Counted from the first letter of the stretch, positions 54,161-61,938 are shown. The stretch: DNA of 64,000 nucleotides from Thermoactinomyces vulgaris (GCF_003688725.1 NZ_REFP01000007.1:683684-747683), one strand, 5' to 3'. Numbers and translations are program-made. The notes: generated by a model not told the origin, from the letters alone.

Positions 54161-54396
54161 TTTTTTATTTTTTTGTAGACTGAAATTAGTTGATATTTTT
54201 GATGTTTATCGAGCGCCTTGATATGTCAAAAATCCCCGGGGTTGCTCGCAAAAGCTGAAACCCGCATGAAATAAAGGAAAAAGCCACTTCGTTTTGACTT
54301 GATACATAAAAAATAACTTAAATGCTCTTTAAAAAACGAAGGTGCTCGAAAAACGGCGCTGAACCTCAAGCGTGTCAAGAGTTTCAGACGCATGCA
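54161..54396 (+). repeat. CRISPR leader, copy 2
   Basis: Same sequence as copy 1 from TTTTTTTGTAGACTG to GACGCATGCA, with a 12-base deletion near GATGTTTATCGAGCGCC. It begins about 40 bases before the amidase start on the other strand and lacks the preceding array-end hairpin. Confidence 0.85.
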
Positions 54397-54501
54397 GTCA
54401 AAATGGTTACACCTCTTCTAGAGGATTGAAACCTAGAATTTAATTGTTTTTTGATTTCTTTGTCTTTGTCGTCAAAGGTTACACCTCTTCTAGAGGATTA
54501 C
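54397..54501 (+). CRISPR. CRISPR array 2: one spacer
   Basis: Repeat 54397-54432 (GTCAAAATGGTTACACC...TAGAGGATTGAAAC), 38-base spacer, and a terminal repeat 54471-54501 that lacks two bases (GTCAAA-GGTTACACC) and ends GATTAC. Followed by the CCCTCTCC/GGAGAGGG hairpin at 54510-54532. Confidence 0.88.
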
Positions 54502-54506
54502 AAAAA

Positions 54507-54537
54507 CAACCCTCTCCATTTCCCGGAGAGGGCTTTA
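54507..54537 (+). terminator. Array-end hairpin of array 2
   Basis: CCCTCTCC (54510-54517) and GGAGAGGG (54525-54532), then CTTTAATA. Confidence 0.8.
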
Positions 54538-54539
54538 AT

Positions 54540-54819
54540 ATTAGATCTGAAGGTTTACAGGTTTTTTATTTTTTTGTAGACTGAAATTAGTTGATATTTC
54601 TGATATTCAAGCTTGTAACAGAAGTTCTTTTTCGAGCACCTTGATATGTCAAAAATCCCTGGGGTTGCTCGCAAAGGCTAAAACCTGCATGAAATAAAGG
54701 AAAAAGCCACTTCGTTTTGAGCTGATACATAAAAAATAACTTAAATGCTCTTTAAAAAACGAAGGTGCTCGAAAAACCATATTGATCCTCAAGCGTGTCA
54801 AGGGTTTCAGACACATGCC
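54540..54819 (+). repeat. CRISPR leader, copy 3
   Basis: Same landmarks as copies 1 and 2, with a local variant (GATATTCAAGCTTGTAACAG, then TTCGAGCACCTTGATATG) and CCATATTGATCC in place of CGGTGCTGAACC near the end. It directly follows the hairpin of array 2. Confidence 0.85.
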
Positions 54820-55000
54820 GTCAAAGTGACTACACCTCATCAAGAGGATTGAAACCATTTTCGCCAATGAATCGGTTGTGGTGCATCTGATAGTCAAAGT
54901 GACTACACCTCATCAAGAGGATTGAAACCAATCTGCAGACGATCCCTTTCATCCTCGGATAAGCTAAGTCAGAATGATTACACCTCTCCTAGAGGATTAC
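54820..55000 (+). CRISPR. CRISPR array 3: two spacers, mixed repeat types
   Basis: Repeats 54820-54855 and 54893-54928 are GTCAAAGTGACTACACC...CATCAAGAGGATTGAAAC; the last, 54968-55000, switches to GTCAGAATGATTACACC...CCTAGAGGATTAC. Spacers are 37 and 39 bases. Ends at the hairpin 55001-55038. Confidence 0.92.
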
Positions 55001-55038
55001 AAAAAAAGCCCTCTCCATTTCCCGGAGAGGGCTTTTTT
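55001..55038. terminator. Array-end hairpin of array 3
   Basis: AAAAAAAGCCCTCTCC and GGAGAGGGCTTTTTTT around ATTTCCC; it can also terminate the leftward gene at 55058. Confidence 0.88.
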
Positions 55039-55057
55039 TGTTTGCATAGAATATAGT

Positions 55058-55375
55058 TTATGTTAATGTCGTAGGTTGGGGTGACTCAAGTTGTTTCTGC
55101 TTTTTAAATTGTTCGTTCTCAAACGTCTCAATTACCTTTTTGGATAAAAAATTATGTGCATGCCCATATTCGAGCACTTCTTTCAATGCTTCTACAATTG
55201 CTAAATCCAGATTATTGAGGTTATCGCCAATCCATTCCTTTAACTCAAGAATCCATCTAGAGGCGTTTGTTTCAAAGGAATATCCATTAAATGATTTAAG
55301 AGCGGCGTTTACCCAATCTTTCAATTTTGATTGATATTGTACGAAATACCAGGCATCTGTGTTTATTTTTTCCAT
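55058..55375 (-). CDS. Hypothetical protein, second gene of a pair
   Basis: About 105 residues from the ATG at 55375 (MEKINTDAWYFVQYQSKLKD). Helical, with aromatic-rich segments, no recognised family. The start overlaps the last codons of the upstream gene (ATGGAAAAAATAA), so the two are translationally coupled. Position between CRISPR array 3 and a PemK-like toxin suggests an accessory or defence role, unproven. Confidence 0.65.
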   Translation of the reverse strand: MEKINTDAWYFVQYQSKLKDWVNAALKSFNGYSFETNASRWILELKEWIGDNLNNLDLAIVEALKEVLEYGHAHNFLSKKVIETFENEQFKKQKQLESPQPTTLT

Positions 55376-55782
55376 GTGGGGCTTTGATATTGCTCTAAAC
55401 GATGATCCCATTCTAAAACAACTTCATTCCAGCGATTAGGATTGAGTGTTTCAAAGTTGACTTCTAACCAACGAATAGTATCCTCATTAAGGTATTTTTT
55501 GTTCGCTTGATATTGCGAAAATAATTTAGGAAAAAAGTTGTTCCGGATTTGTGTGGCAATGGATTCAATATAGTTGGTAACACCTAAAGTCGATGATTTA
55601 ATGATCACGGTTAACAATTTTCCTTCTTTCATGTCATCTGAACGACCAACATGAATTTCTACATCATAGTACCAAAATTGAATATGATCATTATCTTTCA
55701 GTAAATCCGGGCTTACAAAAGGCCAATAGAAGCGATAAACACCTGGATGATAATATGTACTTTCCTGATTCTTAAATAACAT
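55363..55782 (-). CDS. Hypothetical protein, first gene of a pair
   Basis: 139 residues from the ATG at 55782, eight bases after GGAGG. STYYHPGVYRFYWPFVSPDL then FWYYDVEIHVGRSDDMKEGK give a beta-rich N-terminus; the C-terminus is helical (FETLNPNRWNEVVLEWDHRL). No family recognised. Coupled to the gene at 55058. Confidence 0.68.
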   Translation of the reverse strand: MLFKNQESTYYHPGVYRFYWPFVSPDLLKDNDHIQFWYYDVEIHVGRSDDMKEGKLLTVIIKSSTLGVTNYIESIATQIRNNFFPKLFSQYQANKKYLNEDTIRWLEVNFETLNPNRWNEVVLEWDHRLEQYQSPTWKK

Positions 55783-55909
55783 TAAAACGCCTCCAATACA
55801 AATCACTTAAAAATAAATCTATTCTGTATTTTATCTATCTCCCAGAATCTTGGCTAGTATTTAAAAATCTTGCTTTTTATTCAAGCCCTGTACACAAAAT
55901 TCAAATACT

Positions 55910-55949
55910 AAAAAAGGGATGTGGCCATTTTAGTCACATCCCTTTTTTT
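55910..55949. terminator. Bidirectional terminator
   Basis: AAAAAAGGGATGTG and CACATCCCTTTTTTT around GCCATTTTAGT. Confidence 0.9.
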
Positions 55950-56087
55950 ACTCAGTACCTTAAGGTACTGGGACGATTATGTATTTATATAGTATGCAAA
56001 AACTCAAAAAGCAATCCTTAGGGATTGCTTTTTGGGACGTATTTGAATCGATTTTACTCGTAACTTCCGCTACGGGACGATTTATGT
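55945..56087 (+). repeat. Three tandem hairpin units with conserved flanks (TTTTACTC - stem - GGGACGATT)
   Basis: Unit C (55945-55979): TTTTACTC, AGTACC-TTAA-GGTACT, GGGACGATT. Unit B (55996-56047): AAAACTC, AAAAAGCAATCC-TTAG-GGATTGCTTTTT, GGGACGTATT. Unit A (56053-56085): TTTTACTC, GTA-ACTTCCGC-TAC, GGGACGATT. Stems differ completely yet stay paired, while the flanks stay fixed; CTC and GGG also pair (C-G, T-G, C-G) on the plus strand, which hints at a plus-strand RNA. Unit A touches the stop codon of the PemK-like gene. A fourth unit is at 62219-62253. Confidence 0.75.
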
Positions 56088-56592
56088 AGCTTTATTATAT
56101 CCTCTCCAAGACATAGTGTCAATGGAGCAATCATCCTCATGAATATCAATTGTATATAATCTTTGAAGCACAGAAGGAATTCTTTCCCTGTCACTTTTGG
56201 ATATTTCTGCAATTCTCCGATGCTTGCCTCCTTTGTTTCGATATGGAACATGCAACCTCGCTCGACTAATCACCTTCAACTGCTCACATATAGCAGTATG
56301 ATTTCGATCCTCTAAATCAACATGATACCAACGCCCGTCATTTTTACGCTTAGTTGTTAAGGGAATGACGGTAACACAATGGAGATCCAGGGGGAGCAGA
56401 AATAACTATGACTGGCCTTCGCTTATTTATTTCGCTTCCAATATTTTGTCCTAAAAACGCCCAATATATACCGAAACAAAATAAGGGGAATTCTGTGTAT
56501 TGTAGCTTTTTATTAAGATTTATCTTATCTAAGTACCAAGCGATTTGATCTAATATCTCAGTCTGTTCTCTCAAAAGATAATAAGGATCCAT
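56082..56592 (-). pseudogene. PemK/MazF-like endoribonuclease toxin, frameshifted
   Basis: From the ATG at 56592: MDPYYLLREQTEILDQIAWY, then FGIYWAFLGQNIGSEINKRR PVIVIS, the PemK/MazF core (usually W-x-DLGxNIGSExxxxRPVLVI). At the C5 run near 56392 the frame shifts; the next frame continues DLHCVTVIPLTTKRKNDGRW YHVDLEDRN ... LKVISRARLHVPYRNKG to a stop at 56082-56084. Total length would be about 170 residues. MazF-type toxins cut mRNA at short sequences. As sequenced it should be inactive. Overlaps a small upstream ORF by 22 bases, the toxin-antitoxin layout. Confidence 0.72.
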
Positions 56593-56729
56593 TTTTTCTC
56601 TGCACTCACATGATTCTGATATAACAGATCTTTGATTTTATTTTGCATTTCTTCAATCCGTTGCAAAAGCTCTTCTCCACTCAACGGATCTTTTAAGCCC
56701 CATTTATTTTCAATTATCCTTTTCAACAT
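56571..56729 (-). CDS. Small ORF upstream of the PemK-like toxin (candidate antitoxin)
   Basis: 52 residues: MLKRIIENKWGLKDPLSGEE, LLQRIEEMQNKIKDLLYQNH, ending KKWILIIF. It follows a GGAGAAAAGG site, is rich in charged helix, and overlaps the toxin start by 22 bases, as many antitoxins do. No known antitoxin family is recognised. The product could equally be a regulatory upstream peptide. Confidence 0.55.
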   Translation of the reverse strand: MLKRIIENKWGLKDPLSGEELLQRIEEMQNKIKDLLYQNHVSAEKKWILIIF

Positions 56730-56919
56730 TCCTTTTCTCCAATTTATAATATTCTAACATGCTATAATAACTAGTTGGTTCAATAAAAAAAGTTGCCCCT
56801 TTAAGCAAAGATAGCTTTTTTATTGGTCAGTGTTCAGAAAGTATGCAACTTGTAAAGACTAATATCCATGAACTGGCAAATCATATTGATGGAAGAAAGA
56901 TTTGGGGGTTTGGATTAAG

Positions 56920-57375
56920 ATGATCAATCGTTCCGATGTTAAAAAAGCTGTTTATGCTTATGAATATAGTTTAATCCAAAACATCAAAAAGGTACTTTCT
57001 TATCAATTTCCTCCAGAAACAGACACAGTTTTGTTTGAAGTGCACAGTGGTGAATACGGAATATACGGCATTAGTATTACTCCGATGTCTGATGGAGAAG
57101 AAATTAATTATAGCAGGATACAAACACTTTTAGATGAAGTACAAATTAGAATCAAGCTTGATCAATTTATTGATCCAAATGATGATTATATAAACCAGAT
57201 TGACAGACTGGATCATATCATGTTCGAGCTGATTATTCCGTTCTTTTCCAAGTGCTTTGACAAAGCGACTAATCGACCACCCCGTATTCAGTTTTATATA
57301 AGAACCCATGAAGCAGATGATGTATTCAATCTACAAAATAAAACATGGGTAGAAATTGAGGATCTGTACGAATAG
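56920..57375 (+). CDS. Hypothetical protein, possible immunity-type
   Basis: 151 residues from the ATG at 56920 (MINRSDVKKAVYAYEYSLIQ). An alpha/beta protein with ETDTVLFEVHSGEYGIYGIS and FDKATNRPPRIQFYIRTHEA. No family recognised; the acidic, compact character and the toxin-rich setting are compatible with an immunity protein, but this is speculation. Divergent from the toxin unit. Confidence 0.62.
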   Translation: MINRSDVKKAVYAYEYSLIQNIKKVLSYQFPPETDTVLFEVHSGEYGIYGISITPMSDGEEINYSRIQTLLDEVQIRIKLDQFIDPNDDYINQIDRLDHIMFELIIPFFSKCFDKATNRPPRIQFYIRTHEADDVFNLQNKTWVEIEDLYE

Positions 57376-57386
57376 TCAATGTCTTG

Positions 57387-57417
57387 AGGCTTGAGGGAAA
57401 ACCTCAGGCCTTTTTTT
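57387..57417 (+). terminator. Terminator
   Basis: AGGCTTGAGG and CCTCAGGCCT around GAAAA, then T7. Confidence 0.88.
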
Positions 57418-57902
57418 CTCACTTATTTGACAGCGACAGCTAATGGGTAACCCAATGAAACTACAAGAGAAAACGTTCACTATATGCGTCATTGGAACGG
57501 TGTTATACTGGTCGGGATCAGAACCGTTTTAAAAGATCAATTTTGACACCTGTCTACCCGGGGGCGAAGGCAAAAAACCCCTACCCGCATTGCAACTGAC
57601 AGTCTGTTACGATTCTGCTTGATACACCACTGGTAACTACTACAAACGGCTTTAGTTGTGGATCTGAAAATATTATTGTTGAACGCTTTGAAGAAGATTA
57701 TTTACATCACCGGATATCCCAAATATTGATTCATAATAAGGAAAAATCTATTTCCCAAAAAAAGAGCTACCCGGTTATTAGGCAGCTCTCTTTTATCTTT
57801 TTTACAATATAAACTAGATAATTCTTTTGATATATTAACCTAATATAAATTGATTTACTGAGGATACATAAGAACCTTTACAGAATTAGGTAACAAATCT
57901 CT
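57418..57902. other. Gap with gene scraps and one terminator
   Basis: No intact gene. A short protein-like piece (SENIIVERFEEDYLHHRISQ, near 57665-57725) has no start. A hairpin at 57757-57794 (AAAAGAGCT/AGCTCTCTTTT) could end leftward or rightward transcripts. Confidence 0.4.
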
Positions 57903-58472
57903 CTAGATAATTCCCACCACGCCGCGGTTCCCAACAACTAAAAGCCCTAGGAGCTGCCGCGTGACGGCGTCGGTTTCTCCTAAATCCCTTAACCCATCTT
58001 TGTCATACTCAAACGTGATCGTGCACTGACCACGTTGACTCGTTGAGATTTCGCCAGGCGTCCACTGATAATACGTCCCATTGGTGATATAGTTGTGAAC
58101 CAGGGTCCCGTTGAAGTAAACCTTTAACCCATCAAAGTTATTCTCGCAATCCTGGAAATACCAATACTTCACTCTTACATTTCTTGCGTATGGAGACACT
58201 TCAAAAACAAAGTCGATCCTGGCGTATTGGTGCGTACCAGCAACACTCGTAAGCGGTTCGCTCCGGATTGAATAAGACCCGGAGTAGGCGCGATAATCCG
58301 TTTGAAACCACCCGGCGTTTGTGTCGGTCCTGGTTGACGGATTCCGAATCGTGAAGTTATTCCCAGGAGACGTGGGGAATGTTTCGAAGGAATCCTGAAG
58401 CGTCAACCGTTCGGAAACATCAAAACGGATCGTCGGTTTTGTTCCGTACCACATGTATTTAATTCTGCTCAA
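57903..58472 (-). CDS. Phage tail protein, C-terminus altered
   Basis: About 189 residues from a TTG at 58472 that overlaps the stop of the tape measure gene (TTGA), with AAGGAG eight bases before. The body is beta-sandwich-like: LQDSFETFPTSPGNNFTIRN, GWFQTDYRAYSGSYSIRSEP, VRVKYWYFQDCENNFDGLKV, resembling phage tail/baseplate proteins encoded after the tape measure. The last 20 residues (TRQLLGLLVVGNRGVVGII) look out of register, so the true C-terminus is probably lost at a junction near 57960. Confidence 0.65.
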   Translation of the reverse strand: MSRIKYMWYGTKPTIRFDVSERLTLQDSFETFPTSPGNNFTIRNPSTRTDTNAGWFQTDYRAYSGSYSIRSEPLTSVAGTHQYARIDFVFEVSPYARNVRVKYWYFQDCENNFDGLKVYFNGTLVHNYITNGTYYQWTPGEISTSQRGQCTITFEYDKDGLRDLGETDAVTRQLLGLLVVGNRGVVGII

Positions 58473-60699
58473 CCCAACCACTCCTTGCGACGAAGCGCAT
58501 CAATCACGCTTTGGGAACTCAGATCTTGGCCATAGTTGTACATTGTGATATTGTTCACTCGGTCGTTTGATGTGCTTACTAATGAACCTGAACCTTGTTG
58601 AGGTATTGAAGCGGCGGCAAGTTTATCAGATACACGCTGGATATTCCTGATCGCTGACTCCAGACCAAGAACAAACCCTTGGCCAGTGTCTTCACCCAAT
58701 TCCATCATTACACGGGATGGAGAATGGATTCCAAGAGCACTTTTAATGCGGCTTTTGATGCCATCTGCGATTTCTTGTGCTTTCTGCAAAGCTCTATTTT
58801 TCAAGCTGCTTATCCCATTGATTAAACCTTGGATGATGTCTTTTCCGATCTGATACAGATTTATCCCTTTCAAAAAGCTTACGATGGAATTCCAAATATC
58901 AGTGACTTTCTTCTTAGCGCTGTCCATCTTATTTTGGATCGTTTGTTTCATCGATTCCCATTTTTCGCTTGCTTGAGTTTTAATGTTTTCCCATGTTTGA
59001 ACTAACCAATTCTTAATTGCACCCCAAATTGCCACTGCTTTTGCCTTGATCGTGTCCCAGTTTTGCCAAACTAAATGATTAAAGAAGCGAGTACACCTAT
59101 AGCGACTAAGACTGTTGAAGATGCAACCCCAAATGCACCAGCCAGCAAACCTATTGTTGCTGTGATTCCGCTGATGATAGGCCCTAAGACTGTTAGCACC
59201 CCCAATAAGGTCCCTACTACCCCAACGATAGTCATGATCGTTGCCACAAGTTGAGGATTGTTTTGGATAAAATCAGCAATTTTCATCACGATGTTTGAAA
59301 TCTGATCTAAAAGAGGGGAAAGGGCAGTCTGTAGTTCCTGTAATGCTTGCTTGAACTTCACCACCGGATCGTTGTCTAGCTGTTGGATAGATTCATTTAG
59401 CTGCTCTTGATTCACCTTTAAATCAACTACTTGGTTTTTTGCACCAAGAATCGTATCAATAATGGCTCTACCCTGGTCTTCCCACATCGTTCCAAAAGTA
59501 GCGACTCCGACAGCATTTTGGATGGTCGCGTCTTCTATATCATCAATCGCTTGAGCCACTTCAACCATTGCTTGTTTACCTACTTCTCCACCTTGCGCGA
59601 CTGCTTGCCCCCACTTTTGCATTTGTTCAGCAGATATATTTGTTTCTTCAAGTAATTCCGCCATAGCTTTAGGAACCTCTTCGCCAAACTCAGCGAGCCT
59701 GATTCTTCCTTCTTTCAAACCATCAAGCAAGTTGTCAATGTTCCAGGTTCCAGTGTCAATGCCCGCAGCGAAAATCGCTTGGATCTCCTCTGCTTCATAT
59801 CCTGCCATCCTCAATTGCAAGCCATATTCACTGATGATGTCCAATTGCTCAGGGGGGAAACCCATTTTTAAAAGCGCGTTCACTAATCCAAGTGCTTCAT
59901 CATTGCTGATCCCTAGGAATCTTGATATTTCGTTTGTTTCTTGTATCAGCTCTGTGAAGTCAATACCTGCATATGCTCTGGCAATCGCTCCTGCACCTTT
60001 GACAATGCGTGCATTTGACTCGTCTGATGCATCTGCATTTAAAGCCCACTGACGCCTAACTCCTTCTAATGCTGCTTCCTGGTCCCCAATGTAGCTTGTT
60101 ACTGTTTTTACTGCGCTTTTAACAGACTCGACAGATTCAGCCGGCACATCCATGGATATTTCAATGCTTGTATTTAACGATGATAAATCCAACGCCGCTG
60201 CTATAGCACCCGCCGCGCTTGCAGCGCCAACAGTCTCGAGCTGGTTTCTTAATTCCCCTGCAGCTTCTTTTGCTTTGTCAAGACTCTCAGCAACTCGGTC
60301 CGCATCTCTTCTAGTGTTCTTCAGGGCTTTAGTTTCATTAACAGATTCAAGCTCCCGCTTAAATTTGCTTAATTGGGCTTCGTTGAACTGGATCTCACGC
60401 CGAAAAGCGCGGTATTGATCTGCCCCGATCTCACCACGCTGGAATTGTTGTTCAACCTGTGCCTGAGCTGCTTTGAGACGGTTTAATCGCTCTGTTGTGT
60501 TTTCTATTTGCTTAGCTAAAATTTGTTGTTTTTGTGCCAGGGCTTCAACATTGCCTGGGTCTAGCTTTAAAAGGCGTTCCACATCACGGAGTTCTTTTTG
60601 AAGTTCCCGACTTCGTTTATTTACATCCGAAAGTGCTTTGTCCAGCCCTTTTGTTTCTCCATCCAACTCAATGGTAATCCCTTTGATTCGTTGGACCAT
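58469..60699 (-). pseudogene. Phage tape measure protein, split by a frameshift
   Basis: The first part (60699 to about 59075) has a coiled N-terminus (LSDVNKRSRELQKELRDVER) and a TMP-like helical middle, with repeated hydrophobic helices (IMTIVGVVGTLLGVLTVLGP). It stops at 59071 after ASLII. The next frame resumes VWQNWDTIKAKAVAIWGAIK, NWLVQTWENIKTQASEKWES, then IKSALGIHSPSRVMMELGED TGQGFVLGLE, the standard TMP ending. About 740 residues in total. The TMP sets tail length and enters the host membrane. The ATG at 60699 follows AAGGAGGTGAG. Confidence 0.85.
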
Positions 60700-60711
60700 C
60701 AACTCACCTCC

Positions 60712-61279
60712 TTAAAAGGCACCAAAATCCGCTTGTGTCGATCGTTTCACTGACTGTTTATGTTTCTTCGGGTTGTTCATCTCGACATACTCTTCGATAT
60801 AGTCCAAACACATTGTGATTGTCATTTCTTCCAGATCAGCCCGATTCAGACCGCAGTGTTTGCATATAAGGAGAAAACTCTCTGTCTTTATCGGCTCTTT
60901 TGATGCTGGTGGCGAGTCTTTTTTTAGTCCCCATTACTCCTTCTAAAAGCTCAAACAAGTCAGGTAAGACGTCTTCCAATGAAAACATGTCAAATTGATC
61001 AAACCAAGTTTCAGGATCTGGGATAGACTTATCCGCATTCTTAGCCATGGTCCATATCAAGTTGTAAAAAACTTCAAAGTCTACATGATCGATATATTTC
61101 AATGCATCTTGATCAACTTCGTCTTTATCTAGATCCAAATCTTTTAGCGGGAACAACTTAAGAAGTTTCAAGATGTCACTGAAAAAATCGCGCTCAAATT
61201 GAGACTTATAGCGAATAGAAAGCGCGGCCGTAGCTTTTAGCCGCACTTCTTTCCCGTCAATCGTTACCGTTTTTTCCAT
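60712..61279 (-). CDS. Phage tail assembly chaperones G and GT, joined by a frameshift
   Basis: The short product (61279-60836, 147 residues, MEKTVTIDGKEVRLKATAAL ... LPDLFELLEGVMG) is a G-type chaperone. At a run of seven A's on the minus strand (60919-60925) a +1 (or -2) shift enters a frame that reads KKDSPPASKEPIKTESFLLI, then CKHCGLNRADLEEMTITMCLDYIEEYVEMN and ends SVKRSTQADFGAF at 60712. CKHCGL...DYIEEY is the typical GT tail part. The pair lies just before the tape measure gene, where tailed phages use programmed frameshifting to make G and GT in fixed ratio. Confidence 0.78.
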
Positions 61280-61422
61280 TAGATTCCATCTCCTCCACCA
61301 CCGCTACCATTTGAACCTTCATAAACCGCATCATACCAAGCATCGTAAACAGCAGCAGGCGTTGTCTCTGTTGTCTTCGTCTTGACTGCGCCATCCGTAG
61401 AACGTGGACTGGCGGTGAATTT
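61279..61422 (-). pseudogene. C-terminal remnant of phage major tail protein
   Basis: The end of a tail-tube-like protein, KFTASPRSTDGAVKTKTTET TPAAVYDAWYDAVYEGSNGS, with a Gly-rich tail, whose stop overlaps the chaperone start (TAATG). Everything upstream of about 61422 is replaced by the end of a CRISPR-type repeat and the leader of array 4. The gene is therefore truncated by the CRISPR cassette. Confidence 0.7.
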
Positions 61423-61423
61423 T

Positions 61424-61474
61424 CCTCTTCTGGAGGATTACAAAAACAGTCCTCTCCATTTTCCGGAGAGGGCT
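61424..61474 (+). repeat. Partial CRISPR repeat plus CCTCTCC hairpin
   Basis: CCTCTTCTGGAGGATTAC (61424-61441) and the pair TCCTCTCC/GGAGAGGG, same arrangement and almost the same bases as 51933-51983. Confidence 0.75.
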
Positions 61475-61748
61475 GTAATATTAGAACTGAAGGTTTACAA
61501 GAATTTTATTTTTTTGTAGACTGAAATTAGTTGATATTTTTGATGTTCATACAAGGATTTATCGAGCGCCTTGATATGTCAAAAATCCCTGGGGTTGCTC
61601 GTAAAAGCTAAAACCCGCATGAAATAAAGGAAAAAGCCACTTCGTTTTGAGCTGATACATAAAAAATAACTTAATGCTCTTTAAAAAACGAAGGTGCTCG
61701 AAAAACGGTGCTGAACCTCAAGCGTGCCAAGGGTTTCAGACGCATGCA
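61475..61748 (+). repeat. CRISPR leader, copy 4
   Basis: Near-identical to copy 1 across about 270 bases, including TTCATACAAGGATTTATCGA, with a one-base loss in AACTTAATGCTC and the ending GACGCATGCA seen in copy 2. Confidence 0.87.
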
Positions 61749-61858
61749 GTCAAAATGGTTACACCTCTTCTAGAGGATTGAAACAAACTCTGCCACGCTT
61801 CGATTGTGCGTTTCTTCGAACAGTCAAAATGGTTACACCTCTTCTGGAGGATTGAAAC
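61749..61858 (+). CRISPR. CRISPR array 4: one spacer
   Basis: Repeats 61749-61784 (TTCTAGAGG type) and 61823-61858 (TTCTGGAGG type), 38-base spacer between. The last repeat and hairpin match the end of array 1. Confidence 0.9.
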
Positions 61859-61892
61859 AAAAAAGCCCTCTCCAGATATGGAGAGGGCTTTT
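61859..61892. terminator. Array-end hairpin of array 4
   Basis: GCCCTCTCC and GGAGAGGGC around AGATAT, with A6 and T4 flanks; one loop base differs from 52583-52616. Confidence 0.87.
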
Positions 61893-61894
61893 AA

Positions 61895-61938
61895 TTATTG
61901 TCCAGGCATATGGAGATAGTGGAACGAATTGGCTAGAT
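61895..61938 (-). pseudogene. 3'-end fragment of a PIG-L gene
   Basis: TTATTGTCCAGGCATATGGA then GATAGTGGAACGAATTGGCT match the end of the gene at 52619 with few changes. Together with the preceding hairpin and repeat it is a copied junction of array end and PIG-L end. Confidence 0.78.

Noticed and set aside
55945..56087. Identification of the hairpin units with a named RNA family
   Set aside because: An Rfam motif linked to pemK genes is known to me only in outline, and its position upstream of the toxin does not match; I could not verify identity, so it is left unnamed.
51984..61748. Leaders as insertion sequences or MITEs
   Set aside because: No transposase, no terminal inverted repeats, and each copy stands directly before CRISPR repeats with the expected leader features.
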